64,000 nt of DNA, from contig NC_020167.2 of NCBI RefSeq assembly GCF_000224145.3, positions 2,743,611 to 2,807,610 on the forward strand, in the 5' to 3' direction. Below, piece by piece: positions 37,051 to 48,351 of the stretch (position 1 is the stretch's first letter; each line of letters opens with the position of its first letter). The position numbers were made by a program, and so were the translations under genes. The notes under the pieces are model-generated. The model ran no database searches, was not told the origin of the DNA, and was given only the letters and a program-made list of their open reading frames with translations. Source of the stretch: Ciona intestinalis. Its lineage: Eukaryota > Chordata > Ascidiacea > Phlebobranchia > Cionidae.

Positions 37051-38525
37051 CTACCAATATAGTTGCCAACCAAAACTCCGTGACTGCTGCTATAAAGATA
37101 TTGCGACCCCGAAGGAAAACACGCCCATCTACATAGCTGCTTAATGTACCTATATCTTATTATATGGCGAAGTTCCAATCTTTTGTATGTAATTATTACA
37201 AACATTACTTTTGTTTATATTTATTTTATGTGGCGTAAATGTGGTAGGTATTTTATTTGTAATAGTTTTTTTGTATATATCCACCACACACCGTTATTTG
37301 TAAATTTATTTTATTTTCTTGTGGCTGCCTGATCAGTTAACCCTTGGATCACCTTGCCAATAAATGACTCTCATGATGCTTTAACACGCCATGTTATACC
37401 ATAACACTAAGCTGCTAGTATGTACGCTGGAGGATACAATAAGCATATATCCGCCAATTCTTTTATGCAAAATTAAAAATGTCTAACATTCTACAGTGTA
37501 ATTTACAAAACCGTAGTATACATACGCACTGCTAATGTGTCGCTACTTTGTTAATTATGCAACACTAGTTAATTTCTCCCGTTTTCGTAAAGACCCGGGT
37601 CTGGCACCGTCGAAATCCGAGTCTAATCAACGATCCGCCCACCTCAACAGTTTAAACCGACGCGCGGCGTTGATTGCTTCAGGAGCGCTGCACGTGCAGT
37701 GTTTGACACAACCCAATGCATTAAGATTGGCAGTAATGTGTTGTGTGGAGTTGTGATATTATTGTTTGATGAATTAGTAGATATTCTGAATTATTTTATG
37801 ACTTTTATTGACAAAAGCGAAGCAGCCCTTTCTAACAAGTAAAGACAGATATCAAAATCAGCAGGCGAAGAAGATTGCTTCAGGTGAGACCGTATAATAA
37901 CTTATTGATTACTGAAATGCCTGTCTATTGACTGAATGATTTGACCCGTTTATTCTGGTCTGTGGTTTCACGTACAATTTTTCTATAGCTTCGTATAGAA
38001 GTTAAAACTGTTATGCAAGGCGAAGTTGGGTAACTATTGTCATATTAAACAGAAATGTGTCTTGTTACATGTTCGTAGCACCAGATCCTTATTATATTTC
38101 ACTGAACAAGATTTTCGTTCAACTATATGAGCACCAGATCAGGATTAGATTCGCGGAATTAGGTACAAGTTATTAAGCAGAAAACTGTTACTGCTGCGGT
38201 AATACATTGGAACTGTCATATGTTGCGCAAATACGCACTGCTTATAAACACGCAAGCGTTCATTGTCTTTGTTTAATTACGAAGCGGAATGAATTATTTT
38301 GTACATATCTTTCATTGCGAATGCGAATACGGCATGGTAGGAAACACACTGTAACGTGAAACGTTTACTAAAATCATGCGAAGGATATACAAAACCAGAA
38401 TTGTACGCGCTTGGTTGAAATGGGTGCTCAGATATAATACTGTGCGCTGTAGCTTGAAATAATGTTGTGTTTCGAATGAGATATTCAAACATAATTATCG
38501 TTTGTGTTTGACTGCGGGGTTGTCG
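37051..38525. other. Spacer between convergent MS4A-like and M6-like genes
   Basis: It contains the MS4A-like 3' UTR, with AATAAA at 37359, and a TTTATT at 37804-37809 that could be the M6-like polyadenylation signal on the minus strand. The plus-strand open frame 37535-37756 has no supporting feature. No MITE present. Confidence 0.45.
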
Positions 38526-41500
38526 TTATACGACACTTCTGCTTCTATCGTTGAAAGTCGAACTGCGGCGTTTTAAATCTTCCTGTAAGTAATAATCGCT
38601 GGGAGGGGAATCGGACTCGTCTCTTCTATGACTTGACCTTTTCCGACGACGACTGGACTGCTTGTAAATCTCTGGGTTGCTCTTCGCGCCCTTTGATTTC
38701 CGTCGCAAAGGTTTCGGTCGGTATGGGGCGCTAGAGCGCTCGTATTCGTCGCTTGATCCCGTGCCTTTCATGACGTCACCGTTTTCGCTTGCGGTAGAGA
38801 GATCACGTGATTTCGATCCTCGATGGCTTCGACTTGTTGGGTGTCGTGAGCCGTGATCATATGATTCGTCGCTGACGTCACTGCGTCTACGTCGTGGAGT
38901 TTCACGGCTATCGTGACTACGACGACGAGATCGTCGCTTGGAGTCGTACGTGAGCGGTTTCTCGTCCGCGTAAGACGATGAACTTCGGCTGGAACGCCCT
39001 GAAAAAATAGGTGGAACCTTGAACAGTTTAGGCTTAAAAAATAGTATATTTGTCGTTTAGAACCACCTATATACTCCGGCTATTCATTTTTTTATTAAAG
39101 CTTCGTCCTATATATGGGTGTGCCGTAGGTAAATCGTGGTCTTGCTCGTCTCCAAGGTTACTTACGTTTATCATAGGCCCTGTGGTCACCGTCCGCCCGG
39201 TCAAAGTATCGTTGCTTCATATCCATCACGTCATCGCCTGGGATAAGAAATATATAACGCAGTGTAAATATTGTTGTAGAACGCGATATAGCAAAATGTA
39301 AATGGTCGTAATGTTTGCACAGCAAGAGGAGAAATCGGCGAACTAACACGAGAGATGGCGAAGATAAAACTAAACGAGTTTGGTGCAGACATCCGCCTAC
39401 ACAGTTAACAAACTTTGTCAACTCAGTATTTGTCAGTTTATAGACGTATCGTCACGTTTCTGTTTTAGTTGCTACAAACAGACCAAGCATTTATGATCAA
39501 AGGCGGATATAGGGCATAGGCAACAGGGATGCAAACTATATCTTAGTCGATACACACATATATATAGTAGGGTGGCCTAAAAAGGACACGTTCATTACCT
39601 TTCCTATCCCATTTTATGATAAACAAAAAAAAATACAAAATTACATAACCGTAGATCGGTAACTCTGAAAGAGGGTTATTAATTGCTTAAAACTAGATCA
39701 GAAAATATGGGGTTTATGTGCTAAAGGTCACGAAAACATTTTTACATAGAGTGCGGAAATGATTATTAAAAAACGACGAAAACATTTAAAAAACGACGAA
39801 AACGCCACAAAACATTTTTACATAGAGTGCGGAAATGATTATTAAATATAACAGTATACTATATTCATTTATTACCTGGCTGCAAGCTATACGGGTTAAG
39901 GCTAATGTCATCTGGCATACGATCCGGGTCTACCAGCAGTACGTTGTGCTCGTAATTAGGGTTCTGTAGACTGTTGGTAGTGTATGGGCGGTCGTCATAC
40001 CCATGGGGGTGGGGTCCTTTTGGGGCTTTTTTACCTCCAGGGGGACCAAGGGGATTTTCCCATCGACGGACTTTGAGGTATACAAAGTTGGACGCGTGAC
40101 GTAGGGCGAACAAAATCTGCGAGTGGAAAGTGTTAGAAAATAATATAGTAGGTTAGGGTAAGATTACATGGCTGGGGTAGGATAGTGCAGGTTTCATCTT
40201 TTTTTCTTGTCATATTCAGTGGTGAACAAACAACATTCAGAGAATTATAAAACTCCCATAGACCGTTGCTAAAACACGATCAGAGTATTTGGATAATATG
40301 ATCTAAGGGTGTCTCATTTTACCCCACAGCACTACATTAAATGCGAAGGTAAGAAAATTAGCTTACCATACTCATCATAGTAATAGCAGCACCGGCAAAT
40401 GACACGACGTACAGGGTGAACACAGGATAATACTGCAATGATAAAATGTTTAGTCACGTCATGGGAGTAAATTTTAAAAGTAAATTTTAAACTGCATTCT
40501 ATTTAGCTCTTACATTGGCACAAAATCCTTCCAAATTCCCATCAGGGTAAAGCAGATTGTTACTTGGTCCACATATCAACCCGTAGCCAGTGTCTTGTGT
40601 CTCTTTAAAGAACACCAACCCTGTGTAATACACAAGTTATTAAAATATATAGCTATAAGTTCTGGGAATCCAGTGTGGGTTTGTAAGCATTGACAATTTG
40701 CTGATAAGATAAAATTTAACATGTATGTATTGGTACCAGCAAATAAACATTACGTAAAGTACACGCCTTCCGTAGAATCAAAAAACTGTTATAGTAGGTT
40801 AGGGTAAAATGGGATATGCTTTCATACTCTTTTCTCGTCCCATTTGATAGTAAACGAGGAATATTTGCATTATTACATAACCGTAGCCCCGACACTTTAA
40901 AATAGCATTGTTAATTGTTCAAAATAGGTCCAAAAGATAATAAGGGACTTACGATATCCCATTAGTACTTTAATAATTTGATGTGTTTAACGTCATTATA
41001 CCCCGTTATCGACTAACAAGAATCCCATACACACGCTAAAGGTGGCTGTACACAGTATCCGGAATTCGTCCGTTTTGTCCGGATTTCGCTGCCGCATGCG
41101 GAACTCGGTAATGGGTTTGCATCTGACTTCGCAGGCGAATTCGCATGCCGGATACTGTGTACGGCCACCTTAAGAGAATGCGAGGAATAGTGGTTTGGGG
41201 TAATATGGGACATCTCCCCATTCTGTTTTCTTGTCTCATTTTGTAGCAAACAAACAATATTTGAAAAGTTATAAAACCGTATCCTTGCGATTTCCATAAA
41301 GCGTTTTTATTAATTTAAAACATGATCGGGATATTTGGATACTATTTAGTACTGTTTATTAACACAAATATCGATCACTAAATTCGTAATAGGTCGCAAT
41401 TCTCTCACAATACTGTAGTTGCAATGTACAGCTGCAACGATGTGTGTCTTGTGACCGATACTGAATTACGTCAGAAAAGCAGACAAATCGTTTCGACCAA

Positions 41501-44500
41501 AGGCTTCTTTAATGTCAACCGGAAATGACGCAGGTGATCGTTATGAAAGCCATGCAAGTTTCGCTACATGGCAGCGATATTTATTAAACACAGTGTACTC
41601 CCTTCTAAACAAACAGTATTTGTTTCGAAAGTTTAAATATGTGCACTATCCAGCAAAAACTTATCGTAACAAAGGTAACGCAGTTAAAACTTTACTATTA
41701 TTATGTGTACTGTTTATTAAAGATAGAAGTACAAAGCAACAGAACTTTTTTTGTGTAAAGGCAAGGGAGTAAAGTACGTAGTCAACCAGCTCTCACAATG
41801 AGTCGGCAGATTTCGAAACATGATTGGGGAAATTTTAGAAGAGTAAATCAACCGACGTTTACTCCCTGTAAATAGTATGTACCCCTGGTGCAAGGTACGG
41901 GGAGTATAACCGAAACGAACAAATAGCGAGACAGCATGACGCAGTGCTTCGAAATATGCTGAGTCGCGACATCGCTCGTCGTTCTACTGGTCTTAATTTC
42001 TCTTGTCTGCACTCCCGTTCTTTATAGGCCTGAAGTAAGCCAAAAGAGCGGGAGTGCAGATAACTGAATGTAAGAGCGCCTGACGTCGTAAACAACCAAC
42101 AGAAGGCAAGCTAAATACATCGACCTGACCCGTTTTGCTTCATTCTTTGCTGAGACAAATCTGAGTTCTTGGGTCGTCAGTGTACGAACGGTACTCATCG
42201 TCGCAGCTATTACTATTTTAAAGATATTGCTTTAGATATTACGTCAGTTTAACCGCCACCATCGAAGAAATGGACCAACAACAACAACAACAATCTACAA
42301 GTTCCAGTGTAAGTACAGTAAATAAATGTATTTAACCCCTTGACAAAACATTAAATGTCATACGTTGAAAAATTGTTGTTGTACATGTAATATAGCTTAT
42401 TGTGTAAAGAGCACTTTTTAGATGTTTGTTATGTTTACAGGGTAATACAGCTGGTGAGTGGGCAAAACAGTGTGAAGATGGCTTAAACAACCAAATCAAT
42501 TTGGAGCTCTATGCATCTTATGTGTATATGGCTATGGTAAGTTCCTTAGTAATATCTTGCATCTAACTTACTTCAATGTTTAATGTAAAATACTAGACTT
42601 AAAACAACTTCATTACAGTACTGCCTTAGGGTGTTTGCTAAAATCAACTTTTACGCAGGGCCACTACTTTGATCGGGATGATGTTGCTTTGAAAAATGTC
42701 TCAAAATTTTTCAAGGAATGCTCCGAAGAGGAGAGAGAGCATGCAAACAAGATGGTTGAGTTCCATAACAGACGAGGTGGAAATACAACATATTTTCCCA
42801 TCAAGGTATGCTAACGTTATAAAGATAATGTCAATATACAAAGGTTATAAATATTTTAAACACAATATTAATACTTTAATAAATTCAAAAGTTTTAGTTT
42901 AAACGAAACTAAAAAAGATACTTTTTTAGCTTTATAATAGAATATACTTGATTTAATGCATGTAACTATGATGTATTATAACAAAATGTTTATTTATAGT
43001 CTCCAGGACCTTTTGGACCAGACAATTTCAACACCATCAAAGCTATGAAGTGTGCCCTTGCTTTGGAGGTGAATGTCAACAAAAGCTTGTTGGCTTTGCA
43101 TGAAACAGCTAATGGTGATCCAGAGGTAAGTTTATAATTACACAATGAATAGGTATTGAAACACAGTAAACGTTTCACAACCATAGTAGGCGCCATGTGT
43201 GGTATTGATGTCATAGTTATGTGTCACGTATCACATTGCTGACCGAGCACTAATGACCACATCTCGTGACAGTGTATTACGTCATATTACAGTCTATTGC
43301 ATCATACTTGACGCTCTGTTGTAACAGAAATACCAATACAGTGAAAGTTTTCTATTCTATATGCTGTTGTTTTGATGAACTACAATGTTTGACTGACCTG
43401 CTTTTTTTCTCAGTGCTTTTTGCAATGAGTATTTATAAATTAACTTCTTATTGCAATACTAGTGATAGTATTAACAAATGCCTACACCATAGTATGAACT
43501 AATACACTATAACATTTAAACAACAATTTTCTGACAGTTCCAAGATTTCATTGAGGCAAACTACTTGCATGAGCAAGTTGAAGCTATCAAACAACTGAAA
43601 GATTACATCACAAACTTGGAACTGGTTGGAACTGGTCTTGGGGAGTACATGTTCGACAAGCACTTCAAGTCATCTTAAATTGGGTTTATTCCAAACACAT
43701 TGTATATTGATCACTAATCTCTGTAATCACTTCTGAGTTAATTTGTAAATTTCTTTTCCATTATCATGGTTGTGTGTTTGAAAAAACTATCCTTGATTTC
43801 ACAAACTGATTTTACGACAGAAACTAAGTATATGAACCTAAAAGAGTTAAAATAAAAGCGTCATTATAAAACAGGATGTTAGTATTGTTGGGCTCTTTCT
43901 GGGAAGTAGTACAGTACAGTATAATTTGAAATCATATCACAATAAACAGGGCAGCTTCCAGTCATAACATTGCCACTGCATGAGGTATATTACTGGTTTG
44001 GGTGCTTTTAAAAATATAACTGAAATAAACTGTCAAATATGTGGACATTTTATTGTTGTACTTTACAGCTATTAAAAAACCTTTGTCATTTTCATTTTTG
44101 CCATTAACCTAAATAAATAATGAAGGTATTTACACTATTCTTGCGCGTGTCACTACCCGGGTCCAACTGACAAAAAACAAGGTGCATTAATATACCTCTG
44201 TTGCGTTTAAATTTTTTGTTTTTTACCCCCCATAGTCATAGTGGGTAACCTTTTTTTGTTTTTATAATGTATGTTTGATAATTTAGAAAACCCATAATAA
44301 CTCCGAGTTAAATCAATTGTTAAATGTTTTGCCGAAGAACACATACGCCGTCAATGTGAAAGTGTCTTGAAGCTATAACATTTAAGGTAATGATCGCGCG
44401 TTTCGTTTACGGTGCGAAATATGAAAACACGTCAAATTGAAACAAACACACACTTACCATACTGCACCAGATCAATACAAATTCTTTGAGCGGTTCCAGG

Positions 44501-47500
44501 GCTCCAGTTCGGGTTAGCTAAGTCCCAACAGCGCTGCATGGTGATTCGAAATTCGAGTAGTGGTATTACACCAAAGCAGGCCATCACAAACCACATAAGC
44601 GCCAGAAAAGCAGAGTAACTGGCTAACTGCAATAAAAGTAGCATAATATATTACGAATGTAGTATAGTATTGTAATTTTTTTAGGAGAAATAGGTAATGG
44701 CCTTATTAGCTAAAACCCAAATTTTCTGAACGTGTTTTAAACAATTAACAGCGCTATTTTATTGTTACGCCCAAAGCGGCACGGTTTTAAGGTCATGAAA
44801 CATTTTAAATATGCAAAGTTTTTTTTTCTTGAAATAAATGAATTTTAATCTACCAATCAAAATGCCCACCCCCCCCCCCTCCCACAAAAAAATTAATCAG
44901 CAGATGTTATTCGGAATTAGAAAATCCCTTTTGGACTATAAATTATTTAATAACGAAAGGTGCGTAAGCAACTGGCAAACAACCAACAAAAACAGTCTGT
45001 AGGTCGATATAATAAAGTTGTAACAAAACAGTTTTAATTTAAAACGTGGTAAACACTACACAACCAGTCTTATTTTCGGCAAGGCTACTGCTTTATGATA
45101 TGGTGTTGTAAGTCTATATATTTTTGTTTTTACCATTTTTTTTTATATATCAAAGAAGTAAATAACAAAGTCAGGTTATATGTAATACCGTATTTTGACC
45201 ATTTTTTTTATTTAATACGGTGCAAAGTAATTTAAATAAATATTTTTGCTACATATAGTAATGTGGGGTAATATGGGACACTTTTAGCACGTAATATCCT
45301 GGTCGTGTTTTAAACAATTAACAACGGTCTAAGGAAGGGAGCGAGAATAAGTTTTATAATTCTATAATTGTTTTTTGTTTACCACCAAATGGGACGAGAA
45401 AATAAGATAAAAATATGTCCCATCTTGCCCCACTCTACCATGTATTGATAAACATTATGATTGATTTTTCAGGAATGAAAATGATGTAATGAAACTTACC
45501 CATCCTGTACAACTGATGCGGGAAAGACCAGTTCTTTTCCCCTGATAAGTTCGGTCCTTGACTGCTTTTTTACTCCTCACTGAATCCACCATGAAGACGG
45601 TGCAGTTAATAAGCATGAAGACGCCGAGGGCTATGAGGTAATATTGTATACCAGCGAACCTGTTGTGTATCAGCGGTTATGGCGGGTGGTGTACAGTAAT
45701 CTACCACAAAAATCCCGACTGTCTCGTGTCTGGGTTAACTATAGTAATGTTCGTACGTCATAAATTGTGTTCATGCGTCCTAAAGTGAAAATGGAAATTG
45801 GATAGACAGAGCGACGTGTGTGTTCTTTCATTATTTGATTTATAAATTAGTTAAAAGAGATTTCAGTTCTCAAATTACTTGATTGAGAAAGTGTGTCAAG
45901 TTGCGTTCAATTGTAAAAAGGTCACAGACTATTAAACCGTCAGATGATTATTAATTTAGACGAATGGTATTTCGAGAAGCGGCTGTGACGTAACATGCTG
46001 CCAATTTATATTATTGTATCCTATATAGTGGGTGCTGATAGTGACTCACCGCTACAATTAATTCCATAATGAAGCGAACATGACTGAGAGACCACGCATC
46101 AAAAGCAATTAGTTTATCGAATCGATAACGCTAGTTTCTGTATGAGATACTCCGTCCAGTTGCATAAACGGCATGCGTTACGACCCAGTGACCCGAAAGC
46201 CTTTCAGCTTATGAATATTTTAAATACAATTTTCATCCTGAGCGCTGCGCAAACTTACCAACGCGAAAATAAACTACAAGCTGTGATTTTCACAAGTTAT
46301 TACGCATTCCCACGAAAACTACACGTTCCGATTAGCACGACGGTGATAATTGTATATATTATTCTACGTGGGTAAGGTCCTGCAGCGTGACACGCCATGA
46401 GATTTGCGCCGAAATTGTTGCATTACCTCGGTAACGATAACTACTTCAGGAAAAAAACGACAGAGAAAATAGAGCATGGTTAAAAAGGTGCTCAACCTAA
46501 GGAGTGTAGACGGGAAATAAACCACTTCACAATCCCTTTAAGTCAATGTTTATACGACGAATTTAACTAGAAACAATTCTTAATCCGATGTCGTATCCGT
46601 TTTTGTTCTCAAGTGAGGGCCAAATGAGCGAATATGACCAATATTACATTGCGGTGTGCATAACATGAAACGTGTCGTTTGATTTCAAGTCCTGGTTTAC
46701 AGTCTATATTTTTTTGCCAATATTTTGGTGTCCGGTTCGGTTTTTGGATCAAGTAACTAGGGCAATCCCAGATTATCACAGGTTTTCGTGCTGGGAGATT
46801 TATTATATACACATACACACTACGTTGCAGAATAAACTGAACACCCTTATATCGTCGACTATATGCTTTAGTAACAGTGAAAATACTCTATTTGTAGCTT
46901 TTCTCTAGCGTTGCGAAGTATTGAAGGTTTTAAGGCACCAAGCTTGTTTGTTCAGTTTACGGTTCATTGTCAATCATTGGGGAATAATGGGATGTCTTTA
47001 CCGGCCAAACCTCCACAACGTAATCGGAGGCTAAATTGGCCGGCTTTGAAACGCCAGCCATTCGTGTCAGGCGTTTAAAGCAATACAAGCTTCTAATTAA
47101 ACGACGATTCAATCATAAGTTGACTCGGTCAATTGCGTTGCTAGATTACGCCTATTGTCCACGTTCTACATTTCAATTGTATGAACTGGTACAATTTGAA
47201 AAGAGATTTCAATTCAATGATTTTAAACAAACGAAAACAGCGTAATTGGTATCTCCCATATCAGTCTTATTGTACTTCAAATTGTCCGCAATTGCAAATG
47301 AATAGTCAGTTAGAGCATGACCTCAGGGGAAATATGTCGTTATGTTAATAGATACGTACATACATGTATACTTACACTTGTGGAACTAAATTTCCTCTCT
47401 GGTTGTAGTTCATAGGGCCGTAGATCCCGGTTTGGGCATTGTATATGTAGACTGGTGGAGGGTCCAAGGCGGGGTTACCCCTATCTGTTATAACGGAAAG

Positions 47501-48351
47501 ATTACAAATTGTTGTGCTTGTTATTTATATTCAAAATTTCGCAAAAGTATTTATGCTCAAAATTTCGCAACAGTGCGTAATGGGATATTGATTGGGGCAA
47601 GAGTTTTCCACTCCAACAGGCAAAAATAAAAATAGTATCGCTCCAAAACACAGCGGAATGCGGGATCTGTTAAACATGGTGTTTGCAGTGTAATGTACAG
47701 TGTCCACAAAATTAACATGTTTTTCATAGTGTATGTGGCCAACTGGCCAATGTACAGGCGCTTAAATGTCAGCGTTGTTTTACAGTTCAGTGATATCGCT
47801 ATCCTTTGCATAATTTATGTTGCATTGAGCAACACTTAATAATTTAACTACAGTATTCTATTCGTTATTGCGACAACGCGGAATAACAGGTGACATATAA
47901 CATTTACGCTGGGGACTTTGAAACATAGCTGGTATAACGACCGCACTTGAGTAGAAGACAATTTGAAAATGGGAATCAATACAAATCAAACGGTCGAAAT
48001 CTAGAAACCAGTCAATAAAACGTTTGAATAATTAAGAAGCTTCAGTCAGGTGGTAAATAATGCGGTCATGTGATTAAATGTTTCATCACAAAGGTGCTCG
48101 TTCTTTCGTAAAGCGATCAATGTCACTTCCGTGAGATTTTGTCGCTACAAAGCGAGTAAGGTTTACTCTCAAAGTTAAGGCAATCGTAAAAACTGTTGCA
48201 AGTTTACAAATGAAAACATACCTTTTAGTGGCCCATATTCTTTGAAAAGTGCGAGAGTCTGTTCAAGAGCCATGTACCCACATGCAATGTACATGATGCT
48301 GCCTGACATACTAAGAAGCGTCAAAACCAGAGTTGTAGCACTACACTGCAT
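38526..48351 (-). CDS. PLP/M6-like proteolipid with long Arg/Ser-rich tail
   Basis: Nine exons on the minus strand: 48222-48351, 47376-47484, 45500-45659, 44458-44626, 40514-40620, 40367-40432, 39876-40116, 39166-39237 and 38526-38998; 1527 nt, 508 aa. The first 250 residues match the myelin proteolipid/DM20/GPM6 family: four membrane segments ([78 protein letters not shown]) and the large loop with [22 protein letters not shown] and LICGPSNNL...GFCANYYPVF, whose cysteines fit the family's disulphides. M6 proteins sit in neural and epithelial plasma membranes and shape protrusions. Vertebrate members run about 240-280 aa; here about 260 residues follow TM4, first Pro/Gly/Tyr-rich ([20 protein letters not shown]), then Arg/Ser-rich ([20 protein letters not shown]), ending NDRSRSVV. 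The C-terminal R-S-V-V could be a PDZ ligand (S/T-x-V type; inference). Intron 4 encloses ferritin on the other strand. Confidence 0.85.
39565..39731 (+). repeat. MITE copy 15, right end lost
   Basis: Starts TAGTAGGGTGGCCTAAAAAG and keeps the core to GTGCTAAAGGTCACG, where the expected right inverted repeat is replaced by a local duplication. It lies in M6-like intron 7. Confidence 0.75.
39732..39846. repeat. Local direct duplication in M6-like intron 7
   Basis: AAAACATTTTTACATAGAGT followed by GCGGAAATGATTATTAAA occurs twice (39732-39768 and about 39809-39845), separated by a short AAACGACGAAAAC repeat. It begins exactly where the MITE loses its right end. Confidence 0.85.
40146..40334 (+). 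repeat. MITE copy 16
   Basis: TAGTAGGTTAGGGTAAGATT to TTTTACCCCACAGCACTA. It has the CACAG-type right end and a partly deleted core. It lies in M6-like intron 6. Confidence 0.75.
40792..40968 (+). repeat. MITE copy 17
   Basis: Left end TAGTAGGTTAGGGTAAAATG, almost the same as copy 16's. The right end has decayed to CGATATCCCATTAGTACT. It lies in M6-like intron 4, outside ferritin. Confidence 0.7.
41039..41172. mobile_element. Short MITE with 25-bp inverted ends
   Basis: About 134 bp. The left end AAGGTGGCTGTACACAGTAT is mirrored by ATACTGTGTACGGCCACCTT at the right, one mismatch over about 25 bp, then both reach CCGG. TAA flanks each side. It is more GC-rich than its surroundings and unrelated to the common MITE, which begins 16 bp later. 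The superfamily is not clear from the ends. Confidence 0.75.
41188..41345 (+). repeat. MITE copy 18, right end truncated
   Basis: Starts TAGTGGTTTGGGGTAATATG and runs to GATATTTGGATACTA, where the final inverted repeat is missing. It lies in M6-like intron 4, about 0.9 kb upstream of ferritin. Confidence 0.75.
42003..42063 (+). other. 61-nt near-perfect hairpin upstream of ferritin
   Basis: Arm 42003-42023 (TTGTCTGCACTCCCGTTCTT plus T) pairs with 42043-42063 over 21 bp with only two G-U wobbles. GGC/GCC inside the loop can add three more pairs, leaving a 9-nt loop. The size and pairing resemble a microRNA precursor, or an old inverted repeat. It lies about 200 bp upstream of the ferritin start and in the M6-like intron on the other strand. 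Confidence 0.5.
42174..42187 (+). promoter_or_regulatory. IRE-like hairpin in the ferritin leader (imperfect)
   Basis: A CAGTGT hexaloop (42178-42183) closed by TCGT/ACGA lies 87 bp before the ferritin ATG. Iron-responsive elements use CAGUGN loops, a five-pair upper stem and a bulged C. Here the fifth pair (G/A) fails and the base at the bulge position is G. It could be a diverged IRE or chance. Confidence 0.3.
42270..43678 (+). CDS. Ferritin, H-type ferroxidase subunit
   Basis: Five exons: 42270-42308, 42441-42536, 42659-42805, 43000-43125 and 43538-43678; 549 nt, 182 aa. Ferritin forms the 24-subunit cytosolic iron store. All ferroxidase ligands of the H type are present: E35 and Y42 (LELYASYVY), E69, E70 and H73 ([10 protein letters not shown]), E117 ([10 protein letters not shown]) and Q149 (LHEQVEAIK), matching human H-chain E27, Y34, E61, E62, H65, E107 and Q141. 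There is no signal peptide, so a cytosolic form. The N-terminus carries an unusual six-Gln run ([14 protein letters not shown]). The gene lies wholly inside intron 4 of the M6-like gene on the opposite strand. An AATAAA signal is at 43851-43856. The ATG is the first one in a good context (AAGAAATGG). Confidence 0.96.
45256..45438 (-). repeat. MITE copy 19
   Basis: Minus orientation, TAGTAATGTGGGGTAATATG to CATCTTGCCCCACTCTACCA. It lies in M6-like intron 3, about 60 bp from exon 3. Confidence 0.83.
45660..47375. other. M6-like intron 2
   Basis: A 1.7-kb intron with no MITE or SINE. Open frames at 46142-46375 and 47036-47245 (+) lack motifs and splice support. Nothing callable. Confidence 0.4.

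Noticed and set aside
41942-41947. CAGTGC upstream of ferritin as a second IRE candidate
   Set aside because: The flanking bases do not pair beyond one wobble, so no hairpin forms.
44869-44883. Poly-C run in M6-like intron 3
   Set aside because: A simple homopolymer with no partner or flanking structure.
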